A DNA stretch of 64,000 bases from Kryptolebias marmoratus (Eukaryota > Chordata > Actinopteri > Cyprinodontiformes > Rivulidae): the NCBI RefSeq assembly GCF_001649575.2, contig NC_051439.1, forward strand, positions 14,370,815 to 14,434,814, in the 5' to 3' direction. Under the pieces are notes generated by a model. The model was not told the DNA's origin. It searched no databases and was given only the letters and a program-made list of their open reading frames with translations. Shown here piece by piece: positions 25,901-43,627 of the stretch; within the stretch, counting starts at the first letter, position 1; every line of letters begins with the position of its first letter. Both the position numbers and the translations under genes were made by a program.

Positions 25901-28844
25901 CCGTTTCAAACCGACAGAGACACTCAGATGTGTGAAACTAAAATAAATGAAAAGGCACCATGGGTCACAGTGACATGTCTTGATGACACAGGAGAAGCTC
26001 TTCTCTGGCTAGTTTGGTCACACACACACTCCTATCCAAGAATACACACCAACTGCTGCTTTTAAATGGACATATTTGACTTCTAGGATTATCAGTCATA
26101 CAATATATTGGTTGTGCATGCATTATTCTTGAGGTGTCAGCCAGACAACAATATAGAACAATGCACATTGTAATTTCTGACAGCCACAAACTATTGCAGT
26201 TCTATGAGTTATACGAGGGGATGATACCCATGTGAGGGTGGGTGAGTAGATTAGGAAGGAAAATGACACAATTTCCTATTTTTATTGTGTAACAGCGAAA
26301 TTACAGTAATGGTCACATATTTTAGATCATTTTAACCCTTTTTGCTTTTTAGTTTTGCACGCAACGCAGTAAAGAGATGTTCAAGATGTTGTATTGTAAA
26401 GAACATAATCACTCAGACGTCTGTTTTTACACTTCAATCTCACACACTCAGCAGTTTGTGTCCTCGCGTTATCCCCTGTCTGAAGGAGACCCTTTTTGTC
26501 TAAAGAGGAGCCACGTTGTCTGCAGAGGGTCCCTTTCTCCTCTGTCCCATGATAGGTTTAGCAGTTGCAGAAGACTCAGGAGCCAATCTCCCAAAGGACA
26601 AACAGGAACCAGTCTGAATGTAGCCCTGATGCTTATCTGCTTCTTCTATGAATACTGTCTATGTCTTGGGAACCAAAAGCCATAGATACAGTTTTTGGCA
26701 GTCTTTCGAGTAGGACTATAAGACTGAGTGGCAAAAAACCCCAAACAACAAAGCAGACTGCGAAAATGGAGATTTAATGTGTCAGTGTGAGGCTACAGCT
26801 TGTAGACACAGCTTAGCCTAAAAACTAGAGATGACAGCTAGACTGGTACTGTTCAAAGTTAAAATTAACGAATAACATATTGAAAAATTAGAGATTAAAA
26901 AACTGAAGCATAACATGAACCCACTCCTTTTACTGAGTGTGCTGCACCCAGGGTTGCAAAAGTGTGCACAGCTTTTTTATTTAACCACACATAATGATCT
27001 TTAAATCAAGTTATTTTCCTTTTTTTATTGGGACTTATTAACATTCAGCTGTTTCTGATCGTGTCCGCTGTGTTAGTAAAGACATAAGAGCTATATTAGT
27101 TGTTTTTATTTATCTTTATTGAAAAGCAGTCTAGCCTAAGTACATTTTCCAATATGTCCAACATGTGACATTCAATGCTTGAGTGGAAAGATTGAGAACC
27201 GAAGATTTGTCCACTTCTACGTCTATAAACCAATATTTTCTCTGGCATTACTGAGTGATAAGGATCACTAGAATGTGACTGAAACTGACAGCGTATAGAA
27301 TTAAATGTTGACAGAAAAGCTTGATTTTCATCATAATGAGGAGAGGTTAGAGATAAAACAATGCCAAGACAAATTATTTAGAAAGCCTAATAGCAAATTA
27401 GCCATGAGCCAAAACCTAGTGGATTCATGTTACATTATGTAAATTGTTACGCAGACCAGCTTCAATTTGCAGTGTTTTTAATATCCCAGAGGGTTGATGT
27501 TTCCTGATAAGAAAACCAAGAGATGCGTAGCTACAACAAATGTATCCACGTTCCAAACAAGGCATGCAGTATTTTTTCCTGTTTAACACCAGAAGTACAT
27601 TGTGATATAATTTAAAGCAAACATGTTAAGCTTTGCCTAAATAATCAGTCGCAGAACAATCCTATCTCTTAAAGGGCAGGAACTTACATCGAGGGGAACT
27701 GTTTTCATGCTCAATTAAAGCCATTTTTCATGATGATTGTCAGGGTCTCTATTCCTTCACCTTGCAGCATTTCCTTGTCAAAGCAACTGTGTAAAACACT
27801 TACTTACTTGGCTTCATATCAAAAGCCACGTGACGTTCCACTTCTATCAAGGGCCGATCTCAAGGTTGTGTGCTTAGCGTATTTGGTTCCCAGCATAGTT
27901 CAGCCTGGCTTGAGGTAGCAGGGAGTGACCCAGAGGAGAACAGGGCCTCATGCACGGCCTGCCCCGCAGACTGGGAGAGGGGGACGACTGCTGGCATAGT
28001 TTGTAGTGAAGGGGTTCTCATGTCAGAGCTCAGGGCACGCTGTTGTTGTGAGCATGCTTTACGGCATGTTTTTATTTTTACTCCTCCGACTGGCCAATTG
28101 ACTCTTTGGAGACTTTTAATTTCTGGTCCCCACTCTGCTCCCTGTCAATCTCTGCATCCCAGGGGTTCGATTTTATCCATGGGAACATTGGTTGTGACAG
28201 TAGTTTCCCCAGGGGAGATGGCACAGGATAGATCTTAACAGAAGGGCATGGTTTAGTCCTTTAAAGAATTCTCTGATGCAGCCAAACTGGGGCATTTTTT
28301 TGAGTTATGAGGAGCTGTTTTATTAGGATTCAACTCTCAGACAGCTTGCAGCCCAGCATGTAGCTTGTCCACTCGGTCATTCTCTGGGACCTCGGGATCC
28401 CAAGGCTGCTTTGCTTCTTGAGGACAGCTGCAGGACCTTGATGATATAGGTGAGAGCATGGGGGCTGATTAAAAGCCAGGATGTGCGTTAGACATCCTCT
28501 GATGTTCAGGAATTCGCTCATTAAAGAAGGTCATGTTGACGGTGAAGAGGAATCAGTCTGCGGAATAAACAGGGGCGGCTGCTCCGGCAATTTCAAATAA
28601 ACACACTTCATTTACTCAACATGGAAACAGTACTCACAAACATGTACATGTCTTATTTTGTCTGTGGGTCGGGCCAAAAATAATGCTCAGATTTCTTTTT
28701 GATTAAAAAAAAAAACAAGTTTAGCCCATGAAGAAAATTTCCTCTCTTTATTTTAGTGAATATTTCAGTTCTGATACAAATCACTTTTCTCCTTATATAA
28801 CAAAAAGTGACAAAAATAAAGAAGCAAACAATAGAATTACAGAC

Positions 28845-28940
28845 CCAATATTCCTTGAAATAATGCATATTGCCTTTCTTTACCTTTCATGTCAGAATTT
28901 TAGACTAAGATCGTCTTATGATGGAGTTTTAGTTATTTTG
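28845..28940 (-). repeat. Dispersed repeat family A, 3'-end fragment (reverse)
   Basis: Shares 'ccttgaaataatgcatattgcc', 'ttttagactaagatcgtctta' and 'ttttggtcaaatcttga' with other reverse copies (22800-22905, 33885-34205). More diverged than the copy at 22800. Confidence 0.65.
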
Positions 28941-30418
28941 GTCAAATCTTGAAAAGAACATTATGTGGACACTGACAACACTAGAAATATAAATAATTGC
29001 CTTTTGGTGGCGGGTGATAAAAAGTATTACCGAAGTAAAGCGTATAATCAGAACATTTCTTCCAATGATTCTTCTCAACAGCCAGAATTTGTTCAACGTG
29101 TGGTTCACTGCTGGGGTCACATTAGGGGCCTTGATGTTGTTTTCTCTTTTCGTTTCTCTGTTTTGCTCTCCTCTTTCTCGTGTCTGACAAATTGTTTCCA
29201 GCTAATTTACTGTGGTCAAAATATGGGAAAACAATGCCCCATGGACACAGCACGACGCAAGTTCCACCACATGTCTCAGAGAGGAGCGAGGTGCCTGCAG
29301 GAAACACTTGCTGCGATAACAAGATAGTGAGGAAAGCGGGGGCCCTTGAAGGGCCAAGCAGGGGGCTGCGGAGAAGAGAAAAGGGGGCACCGTTAATCAA
29401 ATATAAACGTGTGCTTCAAGCTTTACACCAAACCCGAGCATCTCTTGCAAATGTAAAAACCCTGTGATTCTTTCATATTGAAACAAATATTCCATCAATA
29501 AAATAGAGCAGTTATGGATTGGATTGACAGCGATGTGGGTTTACAAAGTTGCATCTCACTGAGTCTCCTACACTTGTTGGGCTCCCCATTATGGTGACAG
29601 CAAAGCACCCTAGATGCACATCTGCAGAGGTTGATTATATGTATTTATCTCAGATAATAATTTCTAGACCTCGTGTGCAGTGTAATTACAGACAGCACCT
29701 GTGTCTGGCCCACCTGCAGTCGTTACTACGAAAGCCAAGCTGCAATTTACCCATAATTATATCAACAAGAAGGGGAAAAGAGAGGAAACATTGGGCAGCA
29801 GTGCAACTCAATATCTTGACTACTGCCATTTCATGAAAAGGGAAACGCACCGTAGTATTAGAGTTCCAGGAATAATGAGCTCCCAGAAACAGGAGCACAA
29901 AAACAGGCAGGTCCATGTTTAAATTTTGCCAGATGGGTTAAGGTTGAGCAATACAGGTGACACAGAGGACAGGGGGATCAAGGTTATCAGTCAGGCTAAT
30001 TGATGAGCCTGGTTGTTGTTACCGTGCCCAAGTGTAGGCCAGAGGAGGAAAAGGAAGGCCGTCTTCAAGGCTGCCATGTTTGTGTTGTGAGGACAAAGGT
30101 GAGAGGTCAGGCAGAGCTTTTGAGTTTTTTAGCTTGTTAATCTGATCGTGCATTAAGCCGCAGGAGGGGGGTTTTGAAGGGTACGTTTTAGTCATTCTGG
30201 TGAGAAAGGAGAAGCAAGGATGTGGCAAGGCCTCCCAAGATCAATGGATGCGGTGGAAAAAGGAGTGGCCAACGGCAACCAATGGAGGCCGGGCCACAGG
30301 GAGCTGCAGGGAGACAACGTAAACAAGGAAACCACCTGATGTGAACAGGGTCAGATAAATGCTCAGCTCCCCGCAGGAGCAGGTGCTTCCTGAGTCCTGC
30401 TCTCTCAATCAGGCGAGC

Positions 30419-30464
30419 CTCGCTGCGTCTCTCGCTGCTCGCTGCATCTCTCGCTGCTCGCTCC
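30419..30464 (+). repeat. Short imperfect tandem repeat (TCTCTCGCTGCTCGCTGCA unit)
   Basis: About two and a half copies of a 19-base unit in a CT/CG-rich stretch. Local minisatellite, no gene context. Confidence 0.7.
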
Positions 30465-30981
30465 TCCTCTGCTTTCTCCATCTGCTGCAGAGTTTCAGTG
30501 AAAAACATTTTCCACAAAACCTTACAGCCATTAGTGTTGGACAGTAAAAACATCATGAAAAGTGCTTGCTGTTTCTCATCAGGATAAGTGCAATAGTTCC
30601 CACATTTAACAAGTGTCTGCAGATAAACGTTGTTTAACGTTGAAAAGGACAGTCAGGTAAAATCTGGAGATTGTGAAAAACAAACCTGCTTTTTCTAAGT
30701 TCGTCTTTCTTACTGCTTTTTTTTTTTTTCACCACCTCTTCTTTCTTTTTCGCTTTGCTGGTTGGTCGTGGATTGTTTTGCGCTGTCCAATGAGGAAGGA
30801 AGTCGGTGTGAGAAAGTGCCTGTTTTTTTGGGACCAACAGGAATTGGCCTCATCACAAGAGGTTCCTTTTTTTGCTGCTGGAACAATGCACTGGCGTCAC
30901 ACCCTTCAACTGGACCTCGGCATTTCACATGGAAAAATGTTCCCAGAATTCCGCTCCCAGGCTCGGGGTAAGGCCGAGGAT

Positions 30982-31013
30982 GGGGTGAGGGTGAGAGGGC
31001 GGGAGGTGGAGGG
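30982..31013 (+). other. G-rich tract with G-quadruplex potential
   Basis: Five G runs of three or four bases separated by one to seven bases (positions 30982-30985, 30989-30991, 30997-30999, 31001-31003, 31011-31013). This fits the canonical quadruplex pattern. It lies in gene-free DNA about 7.7 kb upstream of the dll4 TATA box. Confidence 0.55.
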
Positions 31014-31111
31014 CGAAGGCGAACAGCTAACACAATCTATTTGATGGACACTTGTCCCAACCACAAGCAGGGAAAACTGACCATATATGAATGTCAAGAA
31101 AAACACTTCAC

Positions 31112-31142
31112 ATCTTGTTTGTTTTGTTTGTTTTGTTTGTTC
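31112..31142 (+). repeat. (TTTG)n-type microsatellite
   Basis: Simple repeat of TTTG/TTTTG units in gene-free DNA. Confidence 0.85.
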
Positions 31143-33884
31143 TTTTGTTCCACCTATGCAAAACTGATCAAATCTTCCTGGATTACCACCTTAACTTGAC
31201 TGTTCAATTTTCAGTTCTGCTCTTGAAACGAGGCCCATCAGAATAAAGCTGTTTTCCCACATTTTACAATCCAAATCCCACCCAAGCTAACCTCGCACCG
31301 CCGATCCACTGTGTGACCGCGCAGACAAAAGGCTCAGGGAGTGTTGTGTGACAGGTCAGCTGAATGCTCCTTTGGGGTTACATAAGCTCCTCAGAGCAAT
31401 GTGTAATTACCGGGAGAGGATGCTCACCCCGAGCCTCATCAAATCTAACATAATGCACACAAAACCTGATGGCAAATTATAAAAGAACTACAACAATTAT
31501 TTTAAAAATACAGAGGAGAACGTGGCGCTATCAACCATTGTCTTTGATATTTAACAAAATATACATATTAAGGTTTTTTTAATTTGTCAAGTTAACTTAA
31601 CGAGTAAAACTGTTCAAAATTTCAGTTTTGATATGGAAAATCCAAAATATTGAAGTCATAGAATAACTCCAATCACTTACACTGAGCCCATTATAACTTG
31701 TTTTTATAATGTAAAACATTGGGCAAAGTCTCAAAAAGTAATACATTACTAAATAAAAACTTTGTGTTTGTTTTGCAGTTTTGAGGCAACAGGTGGTTTA
31801 ATCTAAAGAACTCTTTAACTTGAATCTGTAAAAACAAACACATTTTTAATTTTATAAAATAAGTATGATATATGTAGACTTATTTGAGGCTGGTTTCAAT
31901 ATTAAAAATTCACTGATTATTTTTTTGTTGATTTGACGTCTGAACTATTAAAAACTTACACTAAAACTTAATCCACTTGCTGTTTTTTATGCGTGAGTAA
32001 ATGTGTTTCAGTGTTTTATTTGTGCAAATAAAATAATGCCTAATTCAAAACGCCTGATTGGGTAAAAACATAAAAAACCAAAATATAACAAATTCAAATC
32101 AAAATCCCTGTATTTTACAGTTCAAACCCTTATTAACAGACAGAATCATGACTGACCTTTTAAAGTCAAAACCTACACAACAATGTATCTTAATAGCACC
32201 AGCAGGATTTTTCTCTCATTCGTCTTTATTTAATTCATCAATCATTTTTATACGTACAGGCCTATCAAAACTATAGGATGAGAAAATATTTATGATTTGT
32301 TTTGTTTTTATTTTTTTGTGGAGCCACCACAAACCATATTGGGATGTGTTATTTCTGCCTGAACATGGTTTGCATTGTGTGGTTTGTGTCACCGCTCTGT
32401 GGTTGCCTCTCGGAGCACGGGGGGCTCAAACACAAACAAATTACTGCACTAATGTGCTTGGTTTGTACTTTTTACTATCGGTGCCATTTGTCACCTTATT
32501 GGCTAATAAATCTTTCGTGGAATGCCTGAAAACACAAACTCCGAACAGAAAGATTAATTTGAACGGCACAGCAAATTATTTATCCAAATTCATTTGGAAT
32601 GCACGAGTGCTCAAAGAAAACATTTTAAATCTTTGTGTGCCAGTGCTCTGGTACCATGGCATGAGATGGTTTGGGGAAAAAAAGGTTTCATCGAGAGATA
32701 CGATACAGCGTGACATCTATCCAAGTTGTCTTGATGTCATAAACAGACCTTCAGTGAACTTGGTTGACAATCGTTTTACACAAAAAAGGGTTTGAATTCG
32801 TTGTTTGCTCTGCAGAGTGGAGATGGCTTGTGTGCATGTACTTGGCGAGCAGTTATGAGGTCAATACCAGTTCAGCCAGCTAAATGGAATCCAAACAAAA
32901 GGTCATGTTTCACTTTGACGACCGCTTATCTGCGGGGTCGGGGACGGCCTTACGCGGGCACAAACGAGTGGATTTCTTGGAGTTCATAAAAAAAAAAAAC
33001 ACACATATCGTCTTGCATCACCTTTAAATGGACCACTCCCAAACACGACGGCAGCCGCACATGTTTCCAAGAATCTGTGCGGATTAAATTAGAATCAAAA
33101 GTAGGAAGCCTCTGTGCGGACCAGCAGGGAACAGAGCTGAATTTCAAATCGTCAAAGGAAAAAACAAAAAAAAGCTGTGTGTATAAATAACAAACGATGT
33201 GCTGTGGAGTTGTGTACTCTAGAGGTCATATGTCACAGCTCAGGAAGTAGGGGGAAAACAGCAGATAAGAGATCATTAGGTCTTTGGATAATTAAACCCT
33301 TATCAAACAACATCACATACCAAGGTAAAATCACATGTGATTATAGGAACACAGAGGCCAAAACCAAACTTTGAAGATTACTATTTGCCTTCCCTTTAAA
33401 GGAAATGTCCAGTTTCTTAAAGCACAACAGCTTTAGTATAAATAAAGTAATAGAAACCATAAAGACGAAGTTGCACCTGTTCCCATCTCCCTCTAACAGG
33501 TAGATTAGCGTGTGAATTGCAGGCCAGGGATTTACAGTCCCAGGCCGCTCTTCCTGATTGGCTGACTTTTACGGCCCTCTTCACACCAGCACGCTCTTCC
33601 CTCATCTCCATTTTATCTTTAATCCTTTTCCTGCTGTGCCGTTTTGTCTTGCGTAAAGCGATGATGCTTTGACTCCGCCGAAGGGAGGATTTCCTCAAGG
33701 CGACGGTGGCTTCTTCCAAACACACGCTCAGCCTCGCACCGAGAATCGCTCAAGAAGAGCCTGGACATGAAAACATCTTTGTCTTTTGTGTGCTGAGCCT
33801 GGGAGAGAGCTTTTTTTTCCCCACTCTTTGAGTGTGACATAAAAAGCAGCTAGCACTATCTGACGGATGATAAGGAATGGAATT

Positions 33885-34205
33885 ATAAGCATTTTGGTCA
33901 AACCTTGAAATAATTTGAGAAGCAATCTCACGTGATATTGGGAGACGTGTTAGTCCTCAGAATATGAGTTGGGGACTACTCTCATCTACTACCACACCAC
34001 ATTTAAGCTCAATATCTGTAAAACCGATGAAGACAGACTAATTTTTGTGTTGGCTAAAGTTGATTAGCTGTGGTGGCCATCTTAAATTGTACTGACTCCA
34101 AAAGGTATTCAGCTGTAGATGCACATGTAATGATTATTTGTGGGAGTTTAATTGAAATTCATCCAGTTGTTTATGAGATATTTTCCTGACAGAACAGACA
34201 AACAA
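33885..34205 (-). repeat. Dispersed repeat family A, reverse copy
   Basis: Reverse-oriented, nearly full-length relative of 38060-38466. In order it shows 'ttttggtcaaaccttgaaat', 'actactctcatctactacca', 'gtggtggccatctta', 'gctgtagatgcacat' and 'ttcatccagttgtttatgag'. Confidence 0.8.
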
Positions 34206-35562
34206 ACACACTGACACAGACAAAATCGCCTATACCGCCTTTTTTATCTTCATCTTTAGCAGTGGGCACTAAAAAGGATGACAAAGGGGAACTGCATCTG
34301 GTAAATGCAGCGAGATAAGACTTTTTTTTTAGATTTTGTGGAGTCCAGTGTTCCTGCCTTTCTGTCAGTAACAATACTGAGAACCCAAGGAACTGAGAAA
34401 AATATGTGCTTGACACACACAGCTGGTTTCTTTTCACCCTGACCTGATTTGTTCAATTAAAACTCGTGCAGAACCTGTTTAATCCTGATGCCATCAAAAG
34501 AGAGACAAAGAGACGTAGAGAAGAATTTACCCGAAGGCCACAGGAGGGTTTAAAAATGCAGTCGAGTCATGAATTACTCTGCAGAAAGGAATGATGTCAC
34601 GGTGACACCAAAAGTCGTTCTCAGCTCTCCCAAATCTTCACTCACCTGTGGTGACACTTGCGTGCACCGTGGCATGATGTCAGCCGCCGAGGAGCGGTGT
34701 TTGTTGTGTAGTAGGGATGGAGGAGCGCTGACGTAGGGGTGTTTTGTCAACAGAAACAGAAGAAGGTGGCCAGAAAATTCCAAAACAGCCTCAGGGTTAA
34801 ATTTTTTCTTTTTTTTTTCCTTTTTAAAAAAGGCAGCTTCCATATCGGAGGCTTTGAACCGCAAGCTGGAGCTTTAAGCTGAGTGAAAACAGATGCTCTC
34901 CGTCAGGTAATCGATCACATGAGTTTAATAGCTTGCAATCATGTGTAGAAGCTGGTAGGTCCATTAGGTTTTATAAATTTGCTCTCATGTCAAAATTGCT
35001 TACAGCCAATTTGCACAATTTGAGGAAAAATCAAGGTTTAGTTTGTAGTTTCTGTACAAAAGTCTTTGAGTTTTTACACTCACACTAATGTGCTGGAGGT
35101 TTTGGTTTAAAGAGTTTGTTAAGGTGCTTTTACTTTCTGTTGTTTTGTGTTTTCTTTAGGTCTGCGAAGAGTAGCTCTTAAGTTGCAGCCAGACAGCATG
35201 GTGCTGCGAGAGGAGGAAGCCACCCCTTGTTTTTCTAATTGCGACAGCAGGTGATTTCTCCTCCCAGGCCAACATGCTCAGATGCCTCGGATCTATTGGC
35301 AGCGCACATCAAAAGCCCCCATTGATCCGTCCAACAGATTGGGGCATAGAGATCAAATGTGCTGTAAAGAAGTGTTAAACTGCTCGCACTTTAAATGGGG
35401 CAGATTTCTGAACTCGAGCGGACCATCTGTTACCACTGTAGCTAATTTCTTACTGCACTGGTCCATTGTTTGCTGGACAGCGGCCAGAGCAGGGTCAGGC
35501 CGGCTGCTGACAGCAGAGGTTAACCGAGGAGGAAAGAAAACTGGAGAAATCACAACTTCTGT

Positions 35563-35992
35563 CAAAATGTGGCGTGACCGCCAAGCGCTGAATGACTACG
35601 TTGACATTTGTTAAAGGAGCTGAAAATGAGTTGTTAAAGCTAAAAGAAGCTCAACCCTAGCTAATAGATAAAAGTAACAAAAATCTAGTTAAAGGCTCAA
35701 AGCTACCAGAGGTTAGCCTAAAAATAGCAAAATGCTAAATATAGTGAAAGGCTAGCTAAAAGCTAAAAGTGGTAAATTGGAAGCTAAAAGACAAAATCAG
35801 CCAAAGAAGACAAAAATAGAACAGGTTTCAAAGTGAACCATGTTTTTTATATAGGAACTGAAGAGATCCCTGTGTATTTCTGTGGGGAAGTTATTCTTAA
35901 ATGAAGGTAAATATTTTGTAAAATACCAAAGTTATAAAAACCCAAAGGTCACAGCATCCATCTCCTGATTGAGCCGGACATTTTGAAATATG
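35563..35992 (+). repeat. Dispersed repeat family B with AGCTAAA-rich core, upstream of dll4
   Basis: Opens with 'caaaatgtggcgtgac', continues through many AGCTAAAA-type units (GCTAGCTAAAAGCTAAAAG), then 'ataaaaacccaaaggtcaca' and 'gagccggacattttg'. The whole arrangement recurs in the same order and orientation at 44719-45155. Class unknown. Confidence 0.8.
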
Positions 35993-36404
35993 AAAAACAA
36001 ATAAATAAACAGGAAAACAATAGCAAGGATGCTGGATCATCAATCACACAATAAAGCTAAATGTATTTTTAGTGAGGTTTATAAATATGAGTTTTGTTCT
36101 GTTCATTTTTTTTTCCTCATGTCAAGAAGTTTGTCCACAGTTCACTTTGTCTAATTTACAGTAAATATGAAGTATACTGTACAGACATTTAGCAGAGGGC
36201 AGTATAATCTAAGATATTTGATCCCTGTTGAATGTATGAGGGACAGTAATCCTCCTGTTTTGGAATAAAACAGAAACAGCAGCACCTTGGTGTGACTCGT
36301 GTCACACAGTTTGCTCTGCAGCAACTTCTACCATAAAAAAATATCCTCCAATTAAAGATAAAATCACACGTACAAAAAAATAAATAATTAGATTTTCAAA
36401 CATG

Positions 36405-36500
36405 TCCCCAGCCTCCCGCTCAGTGATGGTTGGAGGTATAGGCACCAGCTCCCCGCGACCCAGAAAGGAGAAGCGGGTGGGGGAAAAAATGGATGGATTT
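36405..36500 (+). repeat. Fragment of a common fish interspersed repeat ending near 'gaaaaaatggatggat'
   Basis: The string 'caccagctccccgcgaccc' followed by 'gaaaggagaagcgg' and an 'aaaatggatggat' tail is a pattern I recognise as widespread in teleost genomes, though I cannot name the family with certainty. It ends about 120 bp before the second gap. Confidence 0.6.
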
Positions 36501-36618
36501 CCAAACCTAGAACTAGGAACAAACATCAGTCTTCCAAATGAGCAAAACAACTGCGAGCTGACAGGTTCACATAAATAGCAAGCCTGATAAGTCCAGAGGC
36601 GCTTTCATCCCCCCCCCC

Positions 36619-37572
36619 NNNNNNNNNNNNNNNNNNNNNNNNNNNNNNNNNNNNNNNNNNNNNNNNNNNNNNNNNNNNNNNNNNNNNNNNNNNNNNNNNN
36701 NNNNNNNNNNNNNNNNNNNNNNNNNNNNNNNNNNNNNNNNNNNNNNNNNNNNNNNNNNNNNNNNNNNNNNNNNNNNNNNNNNNNNNNNNNNNNNNNNNNN
36801 NNNNNNNNNNNNNNNNNNNNNNNNNNNNNNNNNNNNNNNNNNNNNNNNNNNNNNNNNNNNNNNNNNNNNNNNNNNNNNNNNNNNNNNNNNNNNNNNNNNN
36901 NNNNNNNNNNNNNNNNNNNNNNNNNNNNNNNNNNNNNNNNNNNNNNNNNNNNNNNNNNNNNNNNNNNNNNNNNNNNNNNNNNNNNNNNNNNNNNNNNNNN
37001 NNNNNNNNNNNNNNNNNNNNNNNNNNNNNNNNNNNNNNNNNNNNNNNNNNNNNNNNNNNNNNNNNNNNNNNNNNNNNNNNNNNNNNNNNNNNNNNNNNNN
37101 NNNNNNNNNNNNNNNNNNNNNNNNNNNNNNNNNNNNNNNNNNNNNNNNNNNNNNNNNNNNNNNNNNNNNNNNNNNNNNNNNNNNNNNNNNNNNNNNNNNN
37201 NNNNNNNNNNNNNNNNNNNNNNNNNNNNNNNNNNNNNNNNNNNNNNNNNNNNNNNNNNNNNNNNNNNNNNNNNNNNNNNNNNNNNNNNNNNNNNNNNNNN
37301 NNNNNNNNNNNNNNNNNNNNNNNNNNNNNNNNNNNNNNNNNNNNNNNNNNNNNNNNNNNNNNNNNNNNNNNNNNNNNNNNNNNNNNNNNNNNNNNNNNNN
37401 NNNNNNNNNNNNNNNNNNNNNNNNNNNNNNNNNNNNNNNNNNNNNNNNNNNNNNNNNNNNNNNNNNNNNNNNNNNNNNNNNNNNNNNNNNNNNNNNNNNN
37501 NNNNNNNNNNNNNNNNNNNNNNNNNNNNNNNNNNNNNNNNNNNNNNNNNNNNNNNNNNNNNNNNNNNNNNNN
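36619..37572. other. Assembly gap (954 N)
   Basis: Run of N that starts right after a stretch of nine or more C. An apparent ORF across it has no sequence support. Confidence 0.99.
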
Positions 37573-38059
37573 TTCAGAACAATCATGCAGACATAAATGG
37601 AGAAGACTTTTTTTTTTTTAACCGGTTCTTGTGAATGTTAGGTCAACAAACACTCCATGCAGGACAGAATGTTGACTTTAATTTACACACATGTACTTTC
37701 AACAACTCGATTCTGGTGCTTGAGATTTTTTTTTCTTTTTCTCCAAATGCCAACTATCCAGTTACAGAAAGAAATCACGCGTTTGGAACTGGTTAATAAA
37801 TAGTCCCTAATAAAAACAATTATCTTAGTACAAAATCCTAAATGTTTTCCACAGAAAGGAGGGGTGGCTGTTTTTGTTTATGTATGCGTCAAATATTTTG
37901 TCGAAACTCAACCTTCTTGGTTGATTTATGAGAGAAAAGCGTGTTTACAGTGTGAGTCCATTCTCCTGCGAGCAGCTGTATCTTCCTTTATCTTCTAAAA
38001 TAAACGCAAAGAACAAGAAGAATGATCAGAAATCCGAGACGCACTATGAAAACTTATTA

Positions 38060-38466
38060 TGTTTGTGTTTGTCTGTGTGTTAGCAAAATATCTCATGCGC
38101 CAGTGGATGGATTTTAATGAAACTCTCACAAAGTAAACACTAGATGTACATCTACAACTGATTGACTTTTGGAGTCGATCCAATTGCAGATGGCCGCCAC
38201 AGCTAGTTAAACTTCACCGACATGAAAAGGGCTGTAACTTTGCCAATTTTACAAATATTGAGCTAAAATTGGCTGTGGTAGTAGCTTAGAGTCATTCACA
38301 ACACAAACTCTGAGCATGGCCTCCCACAATATTGCATTGGATTGCGGATGACACTATTTTCAAGGTTTGACCAAATCAGCTACAACTGTCATTAATATAA
38401 GATGATCTTAGTGTGAAGCTCTGGCATGAACGGCGGCGGGCGATATGCATTCCTCCAAGGAATGCT
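38060..38466 (+). repeat. Dispersed repeat family A, reference forward copy
   Basis: Most complete copy in the window. Landmarks in order: 'tagcaaaatatctcatgcgc', 'gtggatggattttaatgaaa', 'gatgtacatctacaactgat', 'gcagatggccgccacagcta', 'ttcaaggtttgaccaaatca', 'aatataagatgatcttagtg' and 'gcattcctccaaggaatgc'. It ends only about 300 bp upstream of the dll4 TATA box. Confidence 0.8.
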
Positions 38467-38589
38467 GGGCCTTAATTGCTTACTTTTCTATTAATCCTTT
38501 ATGTGTCTAATCAAAAAAAAAAAAAAAAAGCTGATTTTTTGAAAACCCAATTTTTTTTCAGGTCTTGCTTTGTGTCATTCTAGCTCAGA

Positions 38590-38768
38590 GACGCGCAGGT
38601 GGGGGAGAGGCGTGTTTTTTCAGGAGCAGGTGGATTTCAAAGAGCATCTCCTCCATCCCCGCGGCGTTGATGTTGATGTTTACACTCCAAGCAGAAGGAA
38701 GGTGGCGAGGATTGTGGGTGGTGTTTACCGACTCTGACCCTCCGTCTCTCCTCCAGCCCGTATAAAAG
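38590..38768 (+). promoter_or_regulatory. dll4 core promoter: TATA box with forkhead, ETS and E-box motifs
   Basis: TATAAAAG at 38761-38768 lies about 410 bp before the start codon and implies transcription start near 38790-38800. Upstream are two TGTTTAC forkhead cores (38677-38683 and 38722-38728), an AGGAAG ETS core (38696-38701) and two CAGGTG E-boxes (38596-38601 and 38627-38632). DLL4 is known to be induced in arterial endothelium by FOXC and ETS factors. The motifs are seen; their use in this fish is inferred. Confidence 0.6.
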
Positions 38769-39180
38769 GAGAGGCCCGTCCCCCCGCGCTGGGAGTCACC
38801 ATGCGCTGATGCTCCGCCGCGCGCGCTCACATCACTGTTGGCAGCACGAGCCCCGCATCAGCACAGAAAACAAAAAAGCCCCAGCAGCTGACCGGCACGA
38901 TGGATGGCCAACAGAAAGACCACAGAATGACTCACTTGTGGATATTGACGTTACTGATATTTGTCTGAACCAAGCGCACTGGATAACTTTTTCGACTTTT
39001 TCCTTCTGGATACGGATTGCGGAGCTGGACCTCGACTTACAGGCTTTGGAAGCAGGATTATATTTATTTTTTTGATCACTTTTTTGTTGTTGTTTTGTTT
39101 TTACTTTGCTATATATTCATTTGGAACAGAAGTGGGAGGGCGGACTGATTTTTTAGGATACGCACAGAAAACTCTAAAGG

Positions 39181-43627
<4,447 letters not shown>

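Larger units (their letters stand above)
19520..38560. other. Gene-poor region of about 19 kb upstream of dll4
   Basis: No exon with recognisable protein similarity was found on either strand. The region holds family A repeat fragments, one family B repeat, a fragment of another common fish repeat, G- and C-rich tracts, and two assembly gaps. Long upstream gene-free stretches are usual beside developmental genes such as Notch ligands, so enhancers are plausible but not shown here. Confidence 0.6.

Noticed and set aside
36567..37586. Long minus-strand open frame
   Set aside because: It consists almost entirely of N and has no sequence support.
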